NCBI RefSeq assembly: GCF_013030945.1
Contig: NZ_JABBXF010000030.1
Span: 85,391 to 149,390, forward strand
DNA from: Streptomyces morookaense
GTDB taxonomy: Bacteria; Actinomycetota; Actinomycetes; Streptomycetales; Streptomycetaceae
DNA length: 64,000 nucleotides
Direction: 5' to 3'
The translations under genes were made by a program, and so were the position numbers. Of this stretch, positions 33,752 to 42,857 are shown piece by piece. The first letter of the stretch is position 1. The number at the start of each line of letters is the position of its first letter. The notes under the pieces were generated by a model. That model did no database searches and was not told the DNA's origin. It saw only the letters and a program-made list of their open reading frames with translations.

Positions 33752-34624
33752 ATGACCATCATGCCGATCGTCGTCACCGGAGCCACCGGCCAACTGGGCA
33801 GGCTCACCGTCGAGGCACTGCTGCGGCGCGGGATACCGGCCGCGGACATCATCGCGACCGGCCGGGACATCGCCAGGATCAAGGACCTGGCCGACCGGGG
33901 CATCACGGTACGCCGCGCCGACTTCGCGGACGCCGACAGCCTGGCCGAGGCCTTCGCGGGGGCGGACAGGCTGCTGCTGATCTCGGCCTCGGTCCCCGTG
34001 GGCGAGCGGGTCGCCAACCACCGCCGCGTGATCGACGCCGCAGTGTCCGCAGGTGTGTCGCTGGTGGTGTACACGAGCACGACGCACGCGGACACGGCCG
34101 GCACCGTCATCGGTGCCACGCACGGCGAGACCGAGAAGTATCTGCGGGACCGCGGAATCCCCGGCGTGGTGCTGCGCAACGGCTGGTACCTGGAGAACTA
34201 CACCGGCCAACTGCCGCAGATCCTGCAGAACGGCGCCGTCGTCGGCGCCGCAGGCGAGGGACGGATCAGCGCCGCGTCCCGCGCCGACTACGCCGAGGCC
34301 GCAGCGGTCGTCCTCACCACCGAAGGCCACGCCGGCGCCGTGTACGAGCTCGGCGGCGACGAGTCCTTCACCCTGACCGAGCTCGCCGCCGCGATCTCCG
34401 CTGCGGCCGGAAAGCAGGTTGCCTACGCCGACCTCCCGGTGACCGACTTCGCCCAGGTACTGGCCGCCGCGGGCCTGCCCGCCGAGCTGGCGGAGGTCCT
34501 CGCCGACGCCGACCGCGGCATGAACCGCGGCGAGATGTACACCGATTCCGGGGACTTGCGCCGTCTGATCGGCCGTCCGCCCATGACCCTGGCCGAGGCG
34601 CTTGCGGTCGCCCTGCATCAGTAG
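33752..34624 (+). CDS. NmrA-like NAD(P)-binding oxidoreductase (QorB-like)
   Basis: ATG 33752 is 5 bases after GGAAGG; ATG 33761 is an alternative that gives the usual MPIVVTGATG start. The protein (290 residues) has the glycine-rich VTGATGQLG motif, an NADP-type second strand, YTSTTHAD and RNGWYLENY of the atypical SDR/NmrA-QOR2 family. Such proteins reduce quinones or sense NADPH. It is controlled most likely by the divergent HxlR protein. The intergenic AGTACC/GGCTACT arms at about 33636-33660 may be the operator. Confidence 0.88.
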   Translation: MTIMPIVVTGATGQLGRLTVEALLRRGIPAADIIATGRDIARIKDLADRGITVRRADFADADSLAEAFAGADRLLLISASVPVGERVANHRRVIDAAVSAGVSLVVYTSTTHADTAGTVIGATHGETEKYLRDRGIPGVVLRNGWYLENYTGQLPQILQNGAVVGAAGEGRISAASRADYAEAAAVVLTTEGHAGAVYELGGDESFTLTELAAAISAAAGKQVAYADLPVTDFAQVLAAAGLPAELAEVLADADRGMNRGEMYTDSGDLRRLIGRPPMTLAEALAVALHQ

Positions 34625-34769
34625 CGGGTCATTCCCGTTGCAGAGCCGCATCTCACGAACTGCCCGGTCGAGGTGCTGCCAGAAGGCGAGCGGTAGGCCA
34701 AGGTCGTCACTCAGTCCGTGGCAGGCCGACGCTTCGCGTAGCCGCCACCAGTTGGGATCCACGGTGAGG

Positions 34770-35675
34770 TCAGCGTGATGCGGCGGGGACCGGCGAAAGC
34801 CGGTAGGCGTCCCCTTGGGCCATGACGCGGCCGGCGGTGGGCGGTGCGAAGTGGGTACCGAGCAGGAGGGTGTCCGTACCGGCCAGGGAGTCGAGCAGCT
34901 TGCGGCGCGAAGCCTCCGACCGCGCCGGGTCGATGTCGACGCAGGCGCCGATCGCGGGCCGGGCGAGCTGGACCGGGTGGTGGATGCAGTCGCCGGTGAT
35001 GAGTGCCGTCTCGCCCCGGCTGGTCAGCTCGACGGCGATGTGGCCGGGGGTGTGGCCGGGCGTGGAGATCAGGCGTAGGCCCGGGGCGATCTCGACGCCC
35101 CCTTCCGGAACGTCGACGAGGTCGAGCAGCCCCGCTTCCTCGACCGGGATCACGGAGTCGCGGAACATCTGCCGGCGCGGCTCGTCCATGTCGTACGTGG
35201 CCCAGAACTCCCGCTCGGCGCGGGAGGTGAGGTAGCGGGCGTTGGGGAAGGTGGGGACCCACTCGCCGTTCGCCTCCCGGGTGTTCCAGCCCACGTGGTC
35301 GGCGTGCAGGTGGGTGAGGATCACCAGGTCGACGGAGTCCGGGGAGTAACCGGCGGCGGCAAGGCGTTCGAGGAAGTCCGTCCGCAGGTTGTGCCAGGCG
35401 GGGTTGGCCCGCTCCTTGCCGTTGCCGATGCCGGTGTCGACGAGGACGCGCAGCCCGCCCACGACGAACGCGAAGCTGTGGCTGTCGAGGCGCAGGGTGC
35501 CGTCGTGGTCGGCGAAGTCGGGGCGCAGCCAATCGTGTTGGGAAACCACGTCCGTGGTGGCGCCGGGCAGCAGCCAGGGTCCGGTCGCAGGCGGCAGCGG
35601 GATCTCGTCGATGCGGTGGACGGTGATGTCGCCCACGGTCCAGGAGGGAGCGGCGGGGGGTGGCGGGGTCTGCAT
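34770..35675 (-). CDS. Metallo-beta-lactamase-fold hydrolase
   Basis: ATG 35675 follows GAGAGAAGAAG (301 residues). The metal site HLHADH (residues about 121-126) is intact, followed by the metal histidine in STPGHTPGH, the bridging aspartate in ITGDCIHH and a final GTHF. The pattern fits the AHL-lactonase/methyl-parathion-hydrolase branch rather than beta-lactamases. Probable role: hydrolysis of an ester, lactone or amide. It is divergent from the two-gene amidase operon over the large palindrome at 35828, so the two hydrolases are probably co-regulated and may act on one compound. The 145-base gap at 34625-34769 holds nothing I can name. Confidence 0.87.
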   Translation of the reverse strand: MQTPPPPAAPSWTVGDITVHRIDEIPLPPATGPWLLPGATTDVVSQHDWLRPDFADHDGTLRLDSHSFAFVVGGLRVLVDTGIGNGKERANPAWHNLRTDFLERLAAAGYSPDSVDLVILTHLHADHVGWNTREANGEWVPTFPNARYLTSRAEREFWATYDMDEPRRQMFRDSVIPVEEAGLLDLVDVPEGGVEIAPGLRLISTPGHTPGHIAVELTSRGETALITGDCIHHPVQLARPAIGACVDIDPARSEASRRKLLDSLAGTDTLLLGTHFAPPTAGRVMAQGDAYRLSPVPAASR

Positions 35676-35827
35676 GGTCTTCTTCTCTCCTTCAGGGGTC
35701 GCCCTGTTGGGGCTGGTCGTCGTTCTGGTCGGCGGCGGTCGCGCAGCCCTGGCGGGAAGCGCCTTCTGTGTCGGCCCTCCCAGCGCTGTCAGAGCGGTGG
35801 TGCCCCCTTGGCGCTAAACGCAATTCA

Positions 35828-35870
35828 TTTGCTTTAGGTGATCATAGGCCCTATGGTCACCTAAAGCAAA
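35828..35870. promoter_or_regulatory. 43-bp near-perfect palindrome between hydrolase and amidase genes
   Basis: The left arm (35828-35848) starts TTTGCTTTAGGTGA and ends CATAGG; the right arm (35850-35870) is its reverse complement at 20 of 21 positions, with one central C. It is A/T-richer than its surroundings and sits midway between divergent starts. Its left flank ACGCAAT then TTTGCTTTA recurs upstream of the TetR gene at 46360. Confidence 0.75.
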
Positions 35871-35928
35871 CCCTTAGCTTTTGGCGTTCGAATGCTTCCG
35901 TCACCCCAACTGACCAGGAGACAGATCA

Positions 35929-36162
35929 GTGTCCGCCGATGAACTCACTCCGGCGCAGGCGGCCCGCTGGGCCGCCCGCACCGGACTCCCGTTGCCGGCC
36001 GACCGCCACGACGCGGTCGCGGCCACCGCCAACCACATCCATTCCGTCGTCGCCGTCCTGCGAGAGCTCGACTTCGGGGACACCCCGCCCGCCTTCGCCT
36101 ACCACGCGGGAGAGGAGAAGCACCATGCAGCCGTTCGAACTGTCTCTGACCGCAGCCGCTGA
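35929..36162 (+). CDS. AtzG-like small amidase subunit
   Basis: GTG 35929 has CAGGAGA 8 bases upstream (77 residues). The pattern LTPAQAARWAARTGLPLPAD, VAATANHIHSVVAVLREL, FGDTPPAF resembles AtzG/DUF4089, the GatC-like partner of amidases such as AtzE. GatC-type subunits wrap and stabilise the catalytic subunit. The 3' end overlaps the amidase start by 38 bases, giving coupled translation and equal amounts. The assignment rests on helix pattern, size and position rather than strong motifs. Confidence 0.65.
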   Translation: MSADELTPAQAARWAARTGLPLPADRHDAVAATANHIHSVVAVLRELDFGDTPPAFAYHAGEEKHHAAVRTVSDRSR

Positions 36163-37525
36163 CGCGATCCGGGCACGGCAGCTGTCCCCCGTCGAGCTGG
36201 TGGACTCCGTCCTCGACCGCATCGAGAAGGTGGAACCGCACCTTCACGCCTACGTCACCGTCACGGCCGAGCAGGCCCGCCGGGCAGCCCTCGAGGCCGC
36301 GAACGATGCCGCGGCCGGCCGCCTCCGGAGCCCGCTGCACGGCATCCCCATGGGGCTGAAGGACTTGATCGACGTCGCCGGTGCGACGACGTCGGCCAGC
36401 TCCAGGGTTCGCGCGGGCCACCGCGCGGAGGCCGACAGCACCGTCGCCGCGCGCCTGTCGACAGCCGGTGCGGTCCTGTTGGGCAAGACCCACACCCATG
36501 AGTTCGCCTACGGTCTGACCACCCCGCAGACCAACAACGCCTGGAACCGCGACCGGATCGCGGGCGGCTCCAGCGGCGGGTCCGCCGTCGCCGTCGCCGC
36601 GGGCACCGCGACCTTCGCCCTGGGCACCGACACCGGCGGATCCATCCGAGTGCCCGCTGCGCTCAACGGGGTCGTCGGCCTCAAGCCGACCTACGGCCTC
36701 GTCCCCCGCACGGGCATCACGTCGCTGTCCTGGTCGCTGGACCATGTCGGCCCGATCACCCGGACCGTGGAGGACGCGGCCCTGGTCCTGTCCGTCCTCG
36801 CCGGTCACGACCCCCGCGATCCCGCCTCGCCGGCCGCGCCCCGGGCGGACTACCGGCCGGGGGTGGCGGGTGCGGGTGCGGATCTGGCCGGGCTGCGCGT
36901 CGGCGTGCCGCGCAACTACTACTTCGACCACGTCGACGCAGAGGTGGAAGCCGCCGTGCGGCACGCGATCGACCAGCTTCAGGCCCTCGGCGCGCAGCTC
37001 GTCGAGGTGGAGATTCCGATGACGCGCTACATCCAGGCCACCCAGTGGGGCCTGATGGTGCCGGAGGCCACCGCCTACCACGAGCAGACCCTGCGCACGG
37101 CTCCCGAGCTGTACCAGGCGGACGTCCGCATCCTCCTCGAGGCCGGTCAACTCATGCCCGCCGGAGACTACTTGCACGCCCAGCGCGCCCGCACCCTCAT
37201 GCAGCAAGCCTGGGCCCGCCTGCTGGACGACGTCGACGTCATCGCCGCCCCCACGGTCCCGGCCACCGCGGTGGCAGCCGACGAGGAGACGATCACCTGG
37301 CCCGACGGCACGGTCGAGAGCGTCTCCGACGCCTTCGTACGCCTCTCGGCCCCGGCCAACATCACCGGCGTACCGTCCCTGTCCGTCCCGGTCGGCCTCG
37401 ATGCGGCGGGCCTGCCGATAGGCATGCAACTGCTCGGCCGTCCTCTCGAGGAAGGCGTGCTGCTGCGGGTCGGTCACGCCTACGAGCAGACCCAGCCGGT
37501 CCGCGAACTCGCACCGGTGGCCTGA
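36125..37525 (+). CDS. Amidase-signature hydrolase (AtzE/GatA-like)
   Basis: ATG 36125 follows GAGAGGAG (466 residues). The catalytic triad of the amidase signature family can be placed at K79 (MGLKDLID), cis-S149 (GGSSGGS) and nucleophile S173 (DTGGSIRVPAA). Length and order are normal. These enzymes hydrolyse carboxamides or, with an AtzG-type partner, ring-opened triazine-like ureas. Aspartyl/glutamyl-tRNA amidation is unlikely because the true gatCAB genes would be elsewhere. It should act in the cytosol on an amide whose uptake or signal is linked to the palindrome operator. Confidence 0.9.
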   Translation: MQPFELSLTAAADAIRARQLSPVELVDSVLDRIEKVEPHLHAYVTVTAEQARRAALEAANDAAAGRLRSPLHGIPMGLKDLIDVAGATTSASSRVRAGHRAEADSTVAARLSTAGAVLLGKTHTHEFAYGLTTPQTNNAWNRDRIAGGSSGGSAVAVAAGTATFALGTDTGGSIRVPAALNGVVGLKPTYGLVPRTGITSLSWSLDHVGPITRTVEDAALVLSVLAGHDPRDPASPAAPRADYRPGVAGAGADLAGLRVGVPRNYYFDHVDAEVEAAVRHAIDQLQALGAQLVEVEIPMTRYIQATQWGLMVPEATAYHEQTLRTAPELYQADVRILLEAGQLMPAGDYLHAQRARTLMQQAWARLLDDVDVIAAPTVPATAVAADEETITWPDGTVESVSDAFVRLSAPANITGVPSLSVPVGLDAAGLPIGMQLLGRPLEEGVLLRVGHAYEQTQPVRELAPVA

Positions 37526-37536
37526 GCAGGAGCGCA

Positions 37537-37568
37537 GGCCCGGGCGGAGCGATCCGCTCCACCGGGCC
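37537..37568 (+). terminator. Hairpin terminator after the amidase
   Basis: GGCCCGG then GGAGCG (37537-37551) pairs with CGCTCC and CCGGGCC (37555-37568) with one bulge. From 37569 to 37738 there is only a possible transposase N-terminal scrap on the minus strand (RTDARWARIEPLLPERR). Confidence 0.7.
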
Positions 37569-37738
37569 CCCTCCCCGGCCCTGTTCTGCATGAGGTGGTC
37601 TGGCCGATCGGGGACCTGACGGCGGTGCCGCTGCTGTCTCAGCCGCGGCGCCGCTCCGGCAGCAACGGCTCGATCCGCGCCCACCGCGCGTCCGTCCGGT
37701 ACCGGTGGCCGGCCGCGGATCGCAACCGAATACGCGCC

Positions 37739-38275
37739 CTAGGACGCGAGCCCCAGCGCCCTGTTCTCCACCTGCAGCCGTACGGCCAGCAGCACTGCGT
37801 TGGCGGTGGTGAAGAGGAGGGCGGTCAGCCAGGCGTTGTAGACCAGGGGCAGGGCCAAGCCCTCGGTCACGACGATGACGTAGTTCGGGTGCCGGAGCCA
37901 GCGGTAGGGGCCGCGGGTCTCCAGGGGCATGCCCGGGACGACGATCACGCGCGTGTTCCAGCGTGGGCCGAGCGACCGCACGCACCACCACCGGGCCACC
38001 TGGACCAGGGAGGTGACGGCCAGGGCCGGCCAGCCGACCGCCGGTACGAACTGCCGGTGGGCCGCCGCGACCTCGGCCAGGATGCCGACGAGCAGGCCGA
38101 CGTGGAGGACGACCATGGCCGGATAGTGCCGGCGGCCGTACTCCACCCCGCCGTTGGCGGCGGCCCAGCGCGCGTGCCGCTGTGCCACGAGGAGTTCGAA
38201 GCCGCGCTCCACGGTGATCAAGGCGATGAGTGCCAGCAACCCGGCGGGGAGCTGGCCCGATCCCAGGACCGTCAC
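37739..38275 (-). CDS. Membrane methyltransferase (ICMT/SrsB-like)
   Basis: The 178-residue protein has four to five membrane helices and the ICMT cofactor motif: GPYRWLRHPNYVIVVTEGLALPL near residues 121-143, with R-x-x-x-HPNY conserved and a matching E further on. Isoprenylcysteine carboxyl methyltransferase-like proteins next to type III polyketide synthases include S. griseus SrsB, which O-methylates alkylresorcinols with S-adenosylmethionine. It follows the synthase by 52 bases, so the same role is likely here. The substrate would be membrane-embedded lipid. Confidence 0.85.
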   Translation of the reverse strand: MTVLGSGQLPAGLLALIALITVERGFELLVAQRHARWAAANGGVEYGRRHYPAMVVLHVGLLVGILAEVAAAHRQFVPAVGWPALAVTSLVQVARWWCVRSLGPRWNTRVIVVPGMPLETRGPYRWLRHPNYVIVVTEGLALPLVYNAWLTALLFTTANAVLLAVRLQVENRALGLAS

Positions 38276-38327
38276 GATGCCATTCCTTTCGATTCCTTGC
38301 GTCGGGAGGGGGCGGGGCAGTCACGGT

Positions 38328-39437
38328 TCACCAGCGGACCAGGGCGAGTTCGATGGCGAACCCCGGGCCCATGGCCGCGACGAGCCCCGGCGTACCGGGC
38401 CGTGGAGGTGTCCGCATCGTCGTGTGCAGGACGTCCAGGACGGAGACGGACGAGAGGTTGCCCCGTTCCGACAGGGACCGGCGCGTGGGCTCCAGAGCCG
38501 CGGGCGGCAGATCGAAGGACCTCTCCACGGCGGTGAGGACCTTGGGGCCGCCACCGTGGACGATCCAGCTTCCGACCTGGCCCGGCAGCAGATCGTACGT
38601 GCCGAGGAAGTCATGGACGGCCTTGGGCAGATGCTCCTCGGTGAGCGTGGGCACCTCGGGGGCGAGCAGGATCCTGAAGCCGTGGGATCCGATGTCCCAG
38701 CCGAGTACTTCCTCGCTGTCGGGGACCAGCCGACTGCGGGAATCCACGAGTTGAGGGCCCGCCGCCACGGCTTCGGCGCCCCGGTGTCCGCCGACGGCCA
38801 CGACCGCGGCCGCACCGTCCCCGAAGAGGCTGCCGGCGACGATGTTCGCCATCGAGGTGTCCTGCATCTGATACGCCAGCGAGCACAGTTCCACCGCCAG
38901 GAGGACGGCCACACGGTCCGGGTGGGCCCGGAGGTAGTCGTTCAGCCGGGCGAGTCCGGCGGCTCCTCCCGCGCAGCCGTACCCGAACAGGGGAATGCGC
39001 GTGACGTCCGGCCGCAGGCCCACCCGGTGGGCCAGGCGGGCCTCCAGCGAAGGCACGGCGAGGCCCGTCACGGTGGTGCTGATCACCGCGTCGACCTCGC
39101 CCGGCTCCACCCCCGCCGCCCGCAGGGCCCCGGTGAGCGCGCGTTCCCCGAGTTCCAGGGCGGCGTCGTGCCACAAGCGGTTGTTCTCGGTGAAGTCGTC
39201 GAGCTCGATGAGCCGCTCCAGCGGCAGGGCGAAGTGCCGTGTGGCCACCCCGGCGTTGGCCTGGATCTTGCGCAGCATCAGGATCCCCGTTCGGGATTCC
39301 ATCAGTGTGGTGCGCGCCAGGGCGGCCATGATGTCCTCCTGGCGATACCGATGGGGTGGTACGGCCGTCTCGATCGCAGTCACCCGGGGCAAGGGTTCGT
39401 CCGGCCCCCAGGCGAAGCCCTCCGTGAACCGACTCAT
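38328..39437 (-). CDS. Type III polyketide synthase, alkylresorcinol/alkylpyrone type
   Basis: The 369-residue protein has the complete chalcone-synthase-fold triad: C155 in [15 protein letters not shown]294 in WIVHGGGPKV and N327 in ERGNLSS, plus the closing MGPGFAIELALVRW loop. A homodimeric synthase of this type condenses a CoA- or ACP-bound fatty acyl starter with malonyl- or methylmalonyl-CoA. The LFGDGAAA stretch and the neighbours fit SrsA-like enzymes. Its gene lies 4 bases after the MMPL exporter stop. A dead relative lies at 2505-3115. Confidence 0.92.
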   Translation of the reverse strand: MSRFTEGFAWGPDEPLPRVTAIETAVPPHRYRQEDIMAALARTTLMESRTGILMLRKIQANAGVATRHFALPLERLIELDDFTENNRLWHDAALELGERALTGALRAAGVEPGEVDAVISTTVTGLAVPSLEARLAHRVGLRPDVTRIPLFGYGCAGGAAGLARLNDYLRAHPDRVAVLLAVELCSLAYQMQDTSMANIVAGSLFGDGAAAVVAVGGHRGAEAVAAGPQLVDSRSRLVPDSEEVLGWDIGSHGFRILLAPEVPTLTEEHLPKAVHDFLGTYDLLPGQVGSWIVHGGGPKVLTAVERSFDLPPAALEPTRRSLSERGNLSSVSVLDVLHTTMRTPPRPGTPGLVAAMGPGFAIELALVRW

Positions 39438-39441
39438 TGAC

Positions 39442-41586
39442 TCAGCCTTCTCCTTCCTTCGCGTATGCGGTCATCCCGCGTACGGCCGTCCGCCGTGCGA
39501 TCCGACTGCCTTGTGGTGTCCACCAGTTGGCCGGCCCCAGGGCCGCCATGACAGCGGGGACCAGGACACCGCGTACCAGTACGGCGTCCACGAGGGCACC
39601 GAGAGCGATACCGATGCCGATGAGCTTGAGGAGCGCGACATGGGACATGCCCATGGCGGCGGTCGAGACCGCCACGGCCGCGGCTGCCGAGGTCATCAGC
39701 CGGCCCGTGCGCGCGATCCCGTCGACGATCGAGCCGCGGTTGTCATGGCTGCGTTCGTACTCCTCGCGGATGCGGCCGAGCAGGAAGACCTCGTAATCCA
39801 CCGACAGGGCGAGCGTGATGAAGAGGACGAACAGCAACGTGGAGGCGTCCAGCGCACCCGGTGCGGTGAAATCACCGAGCACGGCACGGCCGTGGCCGTC
39901 CTGGAAGAGGAGGACCATCGCCCCCAGACCGGCCCCGAGGCTGACGGCCGCCACGGCCACGGCCTTGAGAGGGGCGACGGGAGAGCGGGTGAACACCCCG
40001 AGGAGCACCATGAGTCCCACCACCAGGAGCAGCCCGCACGTCGGCAGGGCCCCGCACACCGCGGTCGAGCTGTCCGCGACCTCCGCGGCCCGCCCGGCGA
40101 CCGCCACGGCTCCCGGCGCGGGTTCCTCCCGCACCCTCCGCACCAGCGTCTCCGCCTCGGATGTGCCGGGTGGCGCGGCAGAGGCGACCAACAGCACGGC
40201 GGCCTGCCCCCTCCCTGCCGCGGCGGACCGGACGGTGCGTTCCACGCGTACGCCCGCCACGCCCGGAAGACCGTTGAGGCGTGCGGCGTAGGCCGGTGCG
40301 GCGTCCGGTGCCCCGGGGCCGGTCACGACCACGGACAGGACGCGCTCGGGCGGGACGGCGAACTCATGGCCCACGCGGGCGGCGGCGGAGGCCGCCGACG
40401 CGGACGAGGGCAGGGTGCGCTCGTCCACAAGGCCCAGCCTGGCGTGGGTGAACGGGACCGCCATCAGGACCAGGGCGAGGACCGCGAGGCCGCCGGCGAG
40501 GAGAGGCCGCGCGGTGACCGTGCGTGTCGTCCTCCGCCAGAAGCGGCTCTCGTCCCCGGTGTCCGTACGCCGCCACCGTGCCAGCGGATCCCACGCCTGG
40601 ACGCGCGGGCCGAGCAGCCGAAGGCAGGACGGCAGCACCAGCAGGGCGACGAGCGCGGACAGCACGGTGACGACCATCCCTGCCAGGGAGAGTCCGCGCA
40701 GCAGAGGAACGGGAACCACCATGGCGGTGGCCAGACAGGTGGTGACGGCGGCCGCGGAGAAGGCGACCGAACGGCCGCTGGAGCGGAGAGCGGCGGTCAG
40801 CGCCGTTTCCCGGTCCACGCCCCGTGCCATCTCCTCGCGTACCCGGGCCAGCAGGAAGAGGCTGTAGTCGACGGCCATGCCGAGCCCGACGGCGGAGGCG
40901 GCGCTCACCGCGACCCGTGACACATTGGTCCACTGGGCCAGCACGCCCAGGACCGGAAGCGTGCAGCCGACGGCCGTCACGGCCACGAGGACCGGCAGCA
41001 AGGCGGCAACGACCGATCCATAGGCGAGGACCAGGAGGAGGAAGAGCACCGGCGCCGCGATCAACTCGGCCCGGCGCAGGTCGTGTTCGATCGTCTCGTC
41101 GATCTCCCGGTTGGTCCAGACCTCACCGCTCGGCTCCACGCGGGCCCCCGAAGCGGCGGACCGTGCGGCGGCCACGACATCGGGGGCCGCGGTCTTGCGT
41201 TCCCTGTCCGTCCCTCTCAGCCGCACGCCGATGAGCAGGGACCGGCCGTCCTTCGACCGCAGCCAGGTGTTGCCGGTCGTCCGGGCCGACCACACCGCCC
41301 GTACGGCCGGATGCCGGGAGAGGGTCTTCACCACGGCACCGGCGTCTTCCCGGACCGTCCCCGTCCCGCCCCCCTCGCCGGGCCGGGACACGGTGAGCAG
41401 CAGATCGGGCGAGGGCACGCCCAGCCGCTCGGCCTGCCGCCCGGCTCGCCCGGCCTCGGTTCCCGTGGCGACCGCGCCGCCTGTGCCCAGCGCCGAAAGC
41501 GCGACCGGGGCCAGTGCCCAGGCGCACACCGCGGCGAGCACGGCGCACACCACCACGAGCCACGCCCGCCGCCGTACCGCATCCAC
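39442..41586 (-). CDS. MMPL/RND-family lipid exporter
   Basis: GTG 41586 gives 714 residues. The architecture is twice one membrane helix, a large extracellular loop and five helices, as in MmpL/HpnN transporters. The proton-relay motif GLGMAVDYSLFLLARVREE occurs in the first half, and SVDYEVFLLGRIREEYE in the second. Such proteins move lipids or lipidic metabolites to the outer leaflet or cell envelope, driven by the proton gradient. Wedged between ketosynthase and type III synthase genes, it should export the cluster product. Confidence 0.9.
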   Translation of the reverse strand: MDAVRRRAWLVVVCAVLAAVCAWALAPVALSALGTGGAVATGTEAGRAGRQAERLGVPSPDLLLTVSRPGEGGGTGTVREDAGAVVKTLSRHPAVRAVWSARTTGNTWLRSKDGRSLLIGVRLRGTDRERKTAAPDVVAAARSAASGARVEPSGEVWTNREIDETIEHDLRRAELIAAPVLFLLLVLAYGSVVAALLPVLVAVTAVGCTLPVLGVLAQWTNVSRVAVSAASAVGLGMAVDYSLFLLARVREEMARGVDRETALTAALRSSGRSVAFSAAAVTTCLATAMVVPVPLLRGLSLAGMVVTVLSALVALLVLPSCLRLLGPRVQAWDPLARWRRTDTGDESRFWRRTTRTVTARPLLAGGLAVLALVLMAVPFTHARLGLVDERTLPSSASAASAAARVGHEFAVPPERVLSVVVTGPGAPDAAPAYAARLNGLPGVAGVRVERTVRSAAAGRGQAAVLLVASAAPPGTSEAETLVRRVREEPAPGAVAVAGRAAEVADSSTAVCGALPTCGLLLVVGLMVLLGVFTRSPVAPLKAVAVAAVSLGAGLGAMVLLFQDGHGRAVLGDFTAPGALDASTLLFVLFITLALSVDYEVFLLGRIREEYERSHDNRGSIVDGIARTGRLMTSAAAAVAVSTAAMGMSHVALLKLIGIGIALGALVDAVLVRGVLVPAVMAALGPANWWTPQGSRIARRTAVRGMTAYAKEGEG

Positions 41587-41633
41587 CCGTGTATCCCTCC
41601 CGCCCGCCGGGCCCGTACCGTCGTCGGATCCGC

Positions 41634-42857
41634 TCAGGGAGCCGTGAAGAGCAGGACCGCGTTCTGGCCGCCGAATCCGAAGGAGCAGCTGATTCCGGCC
41701 TCCGCGGCCGTCGCGCGAGGGTGCCCGGCCACGATGTCGAGCTTGTGGTCCCCTTCCTGGTGCGCGAAGTTCGCCACCGGCGGGACGGCTCCGTGCCGCA
41801 GTGCGAGGACCGTGTAGGCCGCCTGGACCGCCCCGGCCGCCCCGAGGGTGTGGCCGATGACGCCTTTGGACGCGGTCACCGGTGGTGCGTCGGCTCCGAA
41901 GACACGCGTGAGGGCCGCCGCCTCGGAGGCGTCACTGAGGACGGTGGCGGTGCCGTGCGCGTTGACCAGCCCGATCTCACGGGGGCCGCACCCCGCGTCC
42001 GCCAAGGCGGCGGAGATGGCCCGGGCCGCCCCTTCCCCTCCGGGGTGGGGAGCCACGGGATGGTACGCGTCGGATCCGGCACCGTAGCCGCGCAGCAGGG
42101 CGAGGACCCGTGCCCGACGGGCGCGCGCGGTGGCGGGCCGCTCCAGGACGAGGACGGCGGCGCCCTCGCCCAGGACCATTCCGTCCCGTTCGGCGTCGAA
42201 CGGACGACAGGCGAGAGCCGGCTGCTCGCGCCGCCGGGAGAGGGCCCGCATCCGGGTGAAGCACGTCGTCGCCATACGGGAGCGGGCCGACTCACTGCCG
42301 CCGGCGAGGACGATGTCGCAGGTCCCCGAGCGCAGCAGGTCGCGTGCGACCCCGATGGCGGTCGCACCCGAGGCGCAGGCACTGGAGGTGGTGAAGTTGG
42401 GGCCGTGGACACCGAGATCGATCGCGACCTCGCTCGCGGCCATGTTGGGCACACTGCGCGGCAGGGCGAGCGGCGAGACGCGCTCCGGCTTTCCGGCGCC
42501 GAGGCGGCAGAACTCGTCGACGTAGGAACTCAGGCTGTTCGACCCGACGCCGAGAATCACTCCGATCCGCTCTCCCTGCCAGGACGACGGATCGAGCCCG
42601 GCGTCGGCGACGGCCCGGCGTGCGGCGATCAGGGCGAACTGGATGAAACGGTCCGTTCGGCGGGCACGGGGCCGGCCGAGCTCCCCGTCGACGTCCAGGT
42701 CGCGGACCTGACAGGAGAAGTCGACGGGAAGGCCCGTCAGTTCGGGGTCGGTCGCGGCGAGCGAACGGCCCCGGCACAGGGCCTCCCAGTTCGCCGACGC
42801 CGTGTGCCCCGCGGGGGTCACCAGGCCGATGCCGGTGACGGCTACCTCAGACCGCAC
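41634..42857 (-). CDS. Beta-ketoacyl-ACP synthase (KAS II type)
   Basis: The 407-residue protein has the Cys-His-His triad: C161 in SSACASGATAIG, H300 in VNAHGTAT and H335 in VIGHTLGAAGA, with FGFGGQNAVLLF at the end. It is a decarboxylating condensing enzyme of the FabF/KAS II class. It overlaps the ACP gene by 11 bases, so both should be made together. In this context it probably extends an acyl chain on the dedicated carrier. No partner chain-length factor is present, which argues against an aromatic type II polyketide. Confidence 0.92.
   Translation of the reverse strand: MRSEVAVTGIGLVTPAGHTASANWEALCRGRSLAATDPELTGLPVDFSCQVRDLDVDGELGRPRARRTDRFIQFALIAARRAVADAGLDPSSWQGERIGVILGVGSNSLSSYVDEFCRLGAGKPERVSPLALPRSVPNMAASEVAIDLGVHGPNFTTSSACASGATAIGVARDLLRSGTCDIVLAGGSESARSRMATTCFTRMRALSRRREQPALACRPFDAERDGMVLGEGAAVLVLERPATARARRARVLALLRGYGAGSDAYHPVAPHPGGEGAARAISAALADAGCGPREIGLVNAHGTATVLSDASEAAALTRVFGADAPPVTASKGVIGHTLGAAGAVQAAYTVLALRHGAVPPVANFAHQEGDHKLDIVAGHPRATAAEAGISCSFGFGGQNAVLLFTAP

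Noticed and set aside
34625..34769. Minus-strand coding-like stretch (SACHGLSDDLGLPLAFW)
   Set aside because: It looks like a remnant of a gene but no family could be recognised and no start is present.
37569..37738. Transposase N-terminus (RTDARWARIEPLLPERR) on the minus strand
   Set aside because: Only 17-20 residues match a common pattern and then a stop follows; too short to list as a separate pseudogene.
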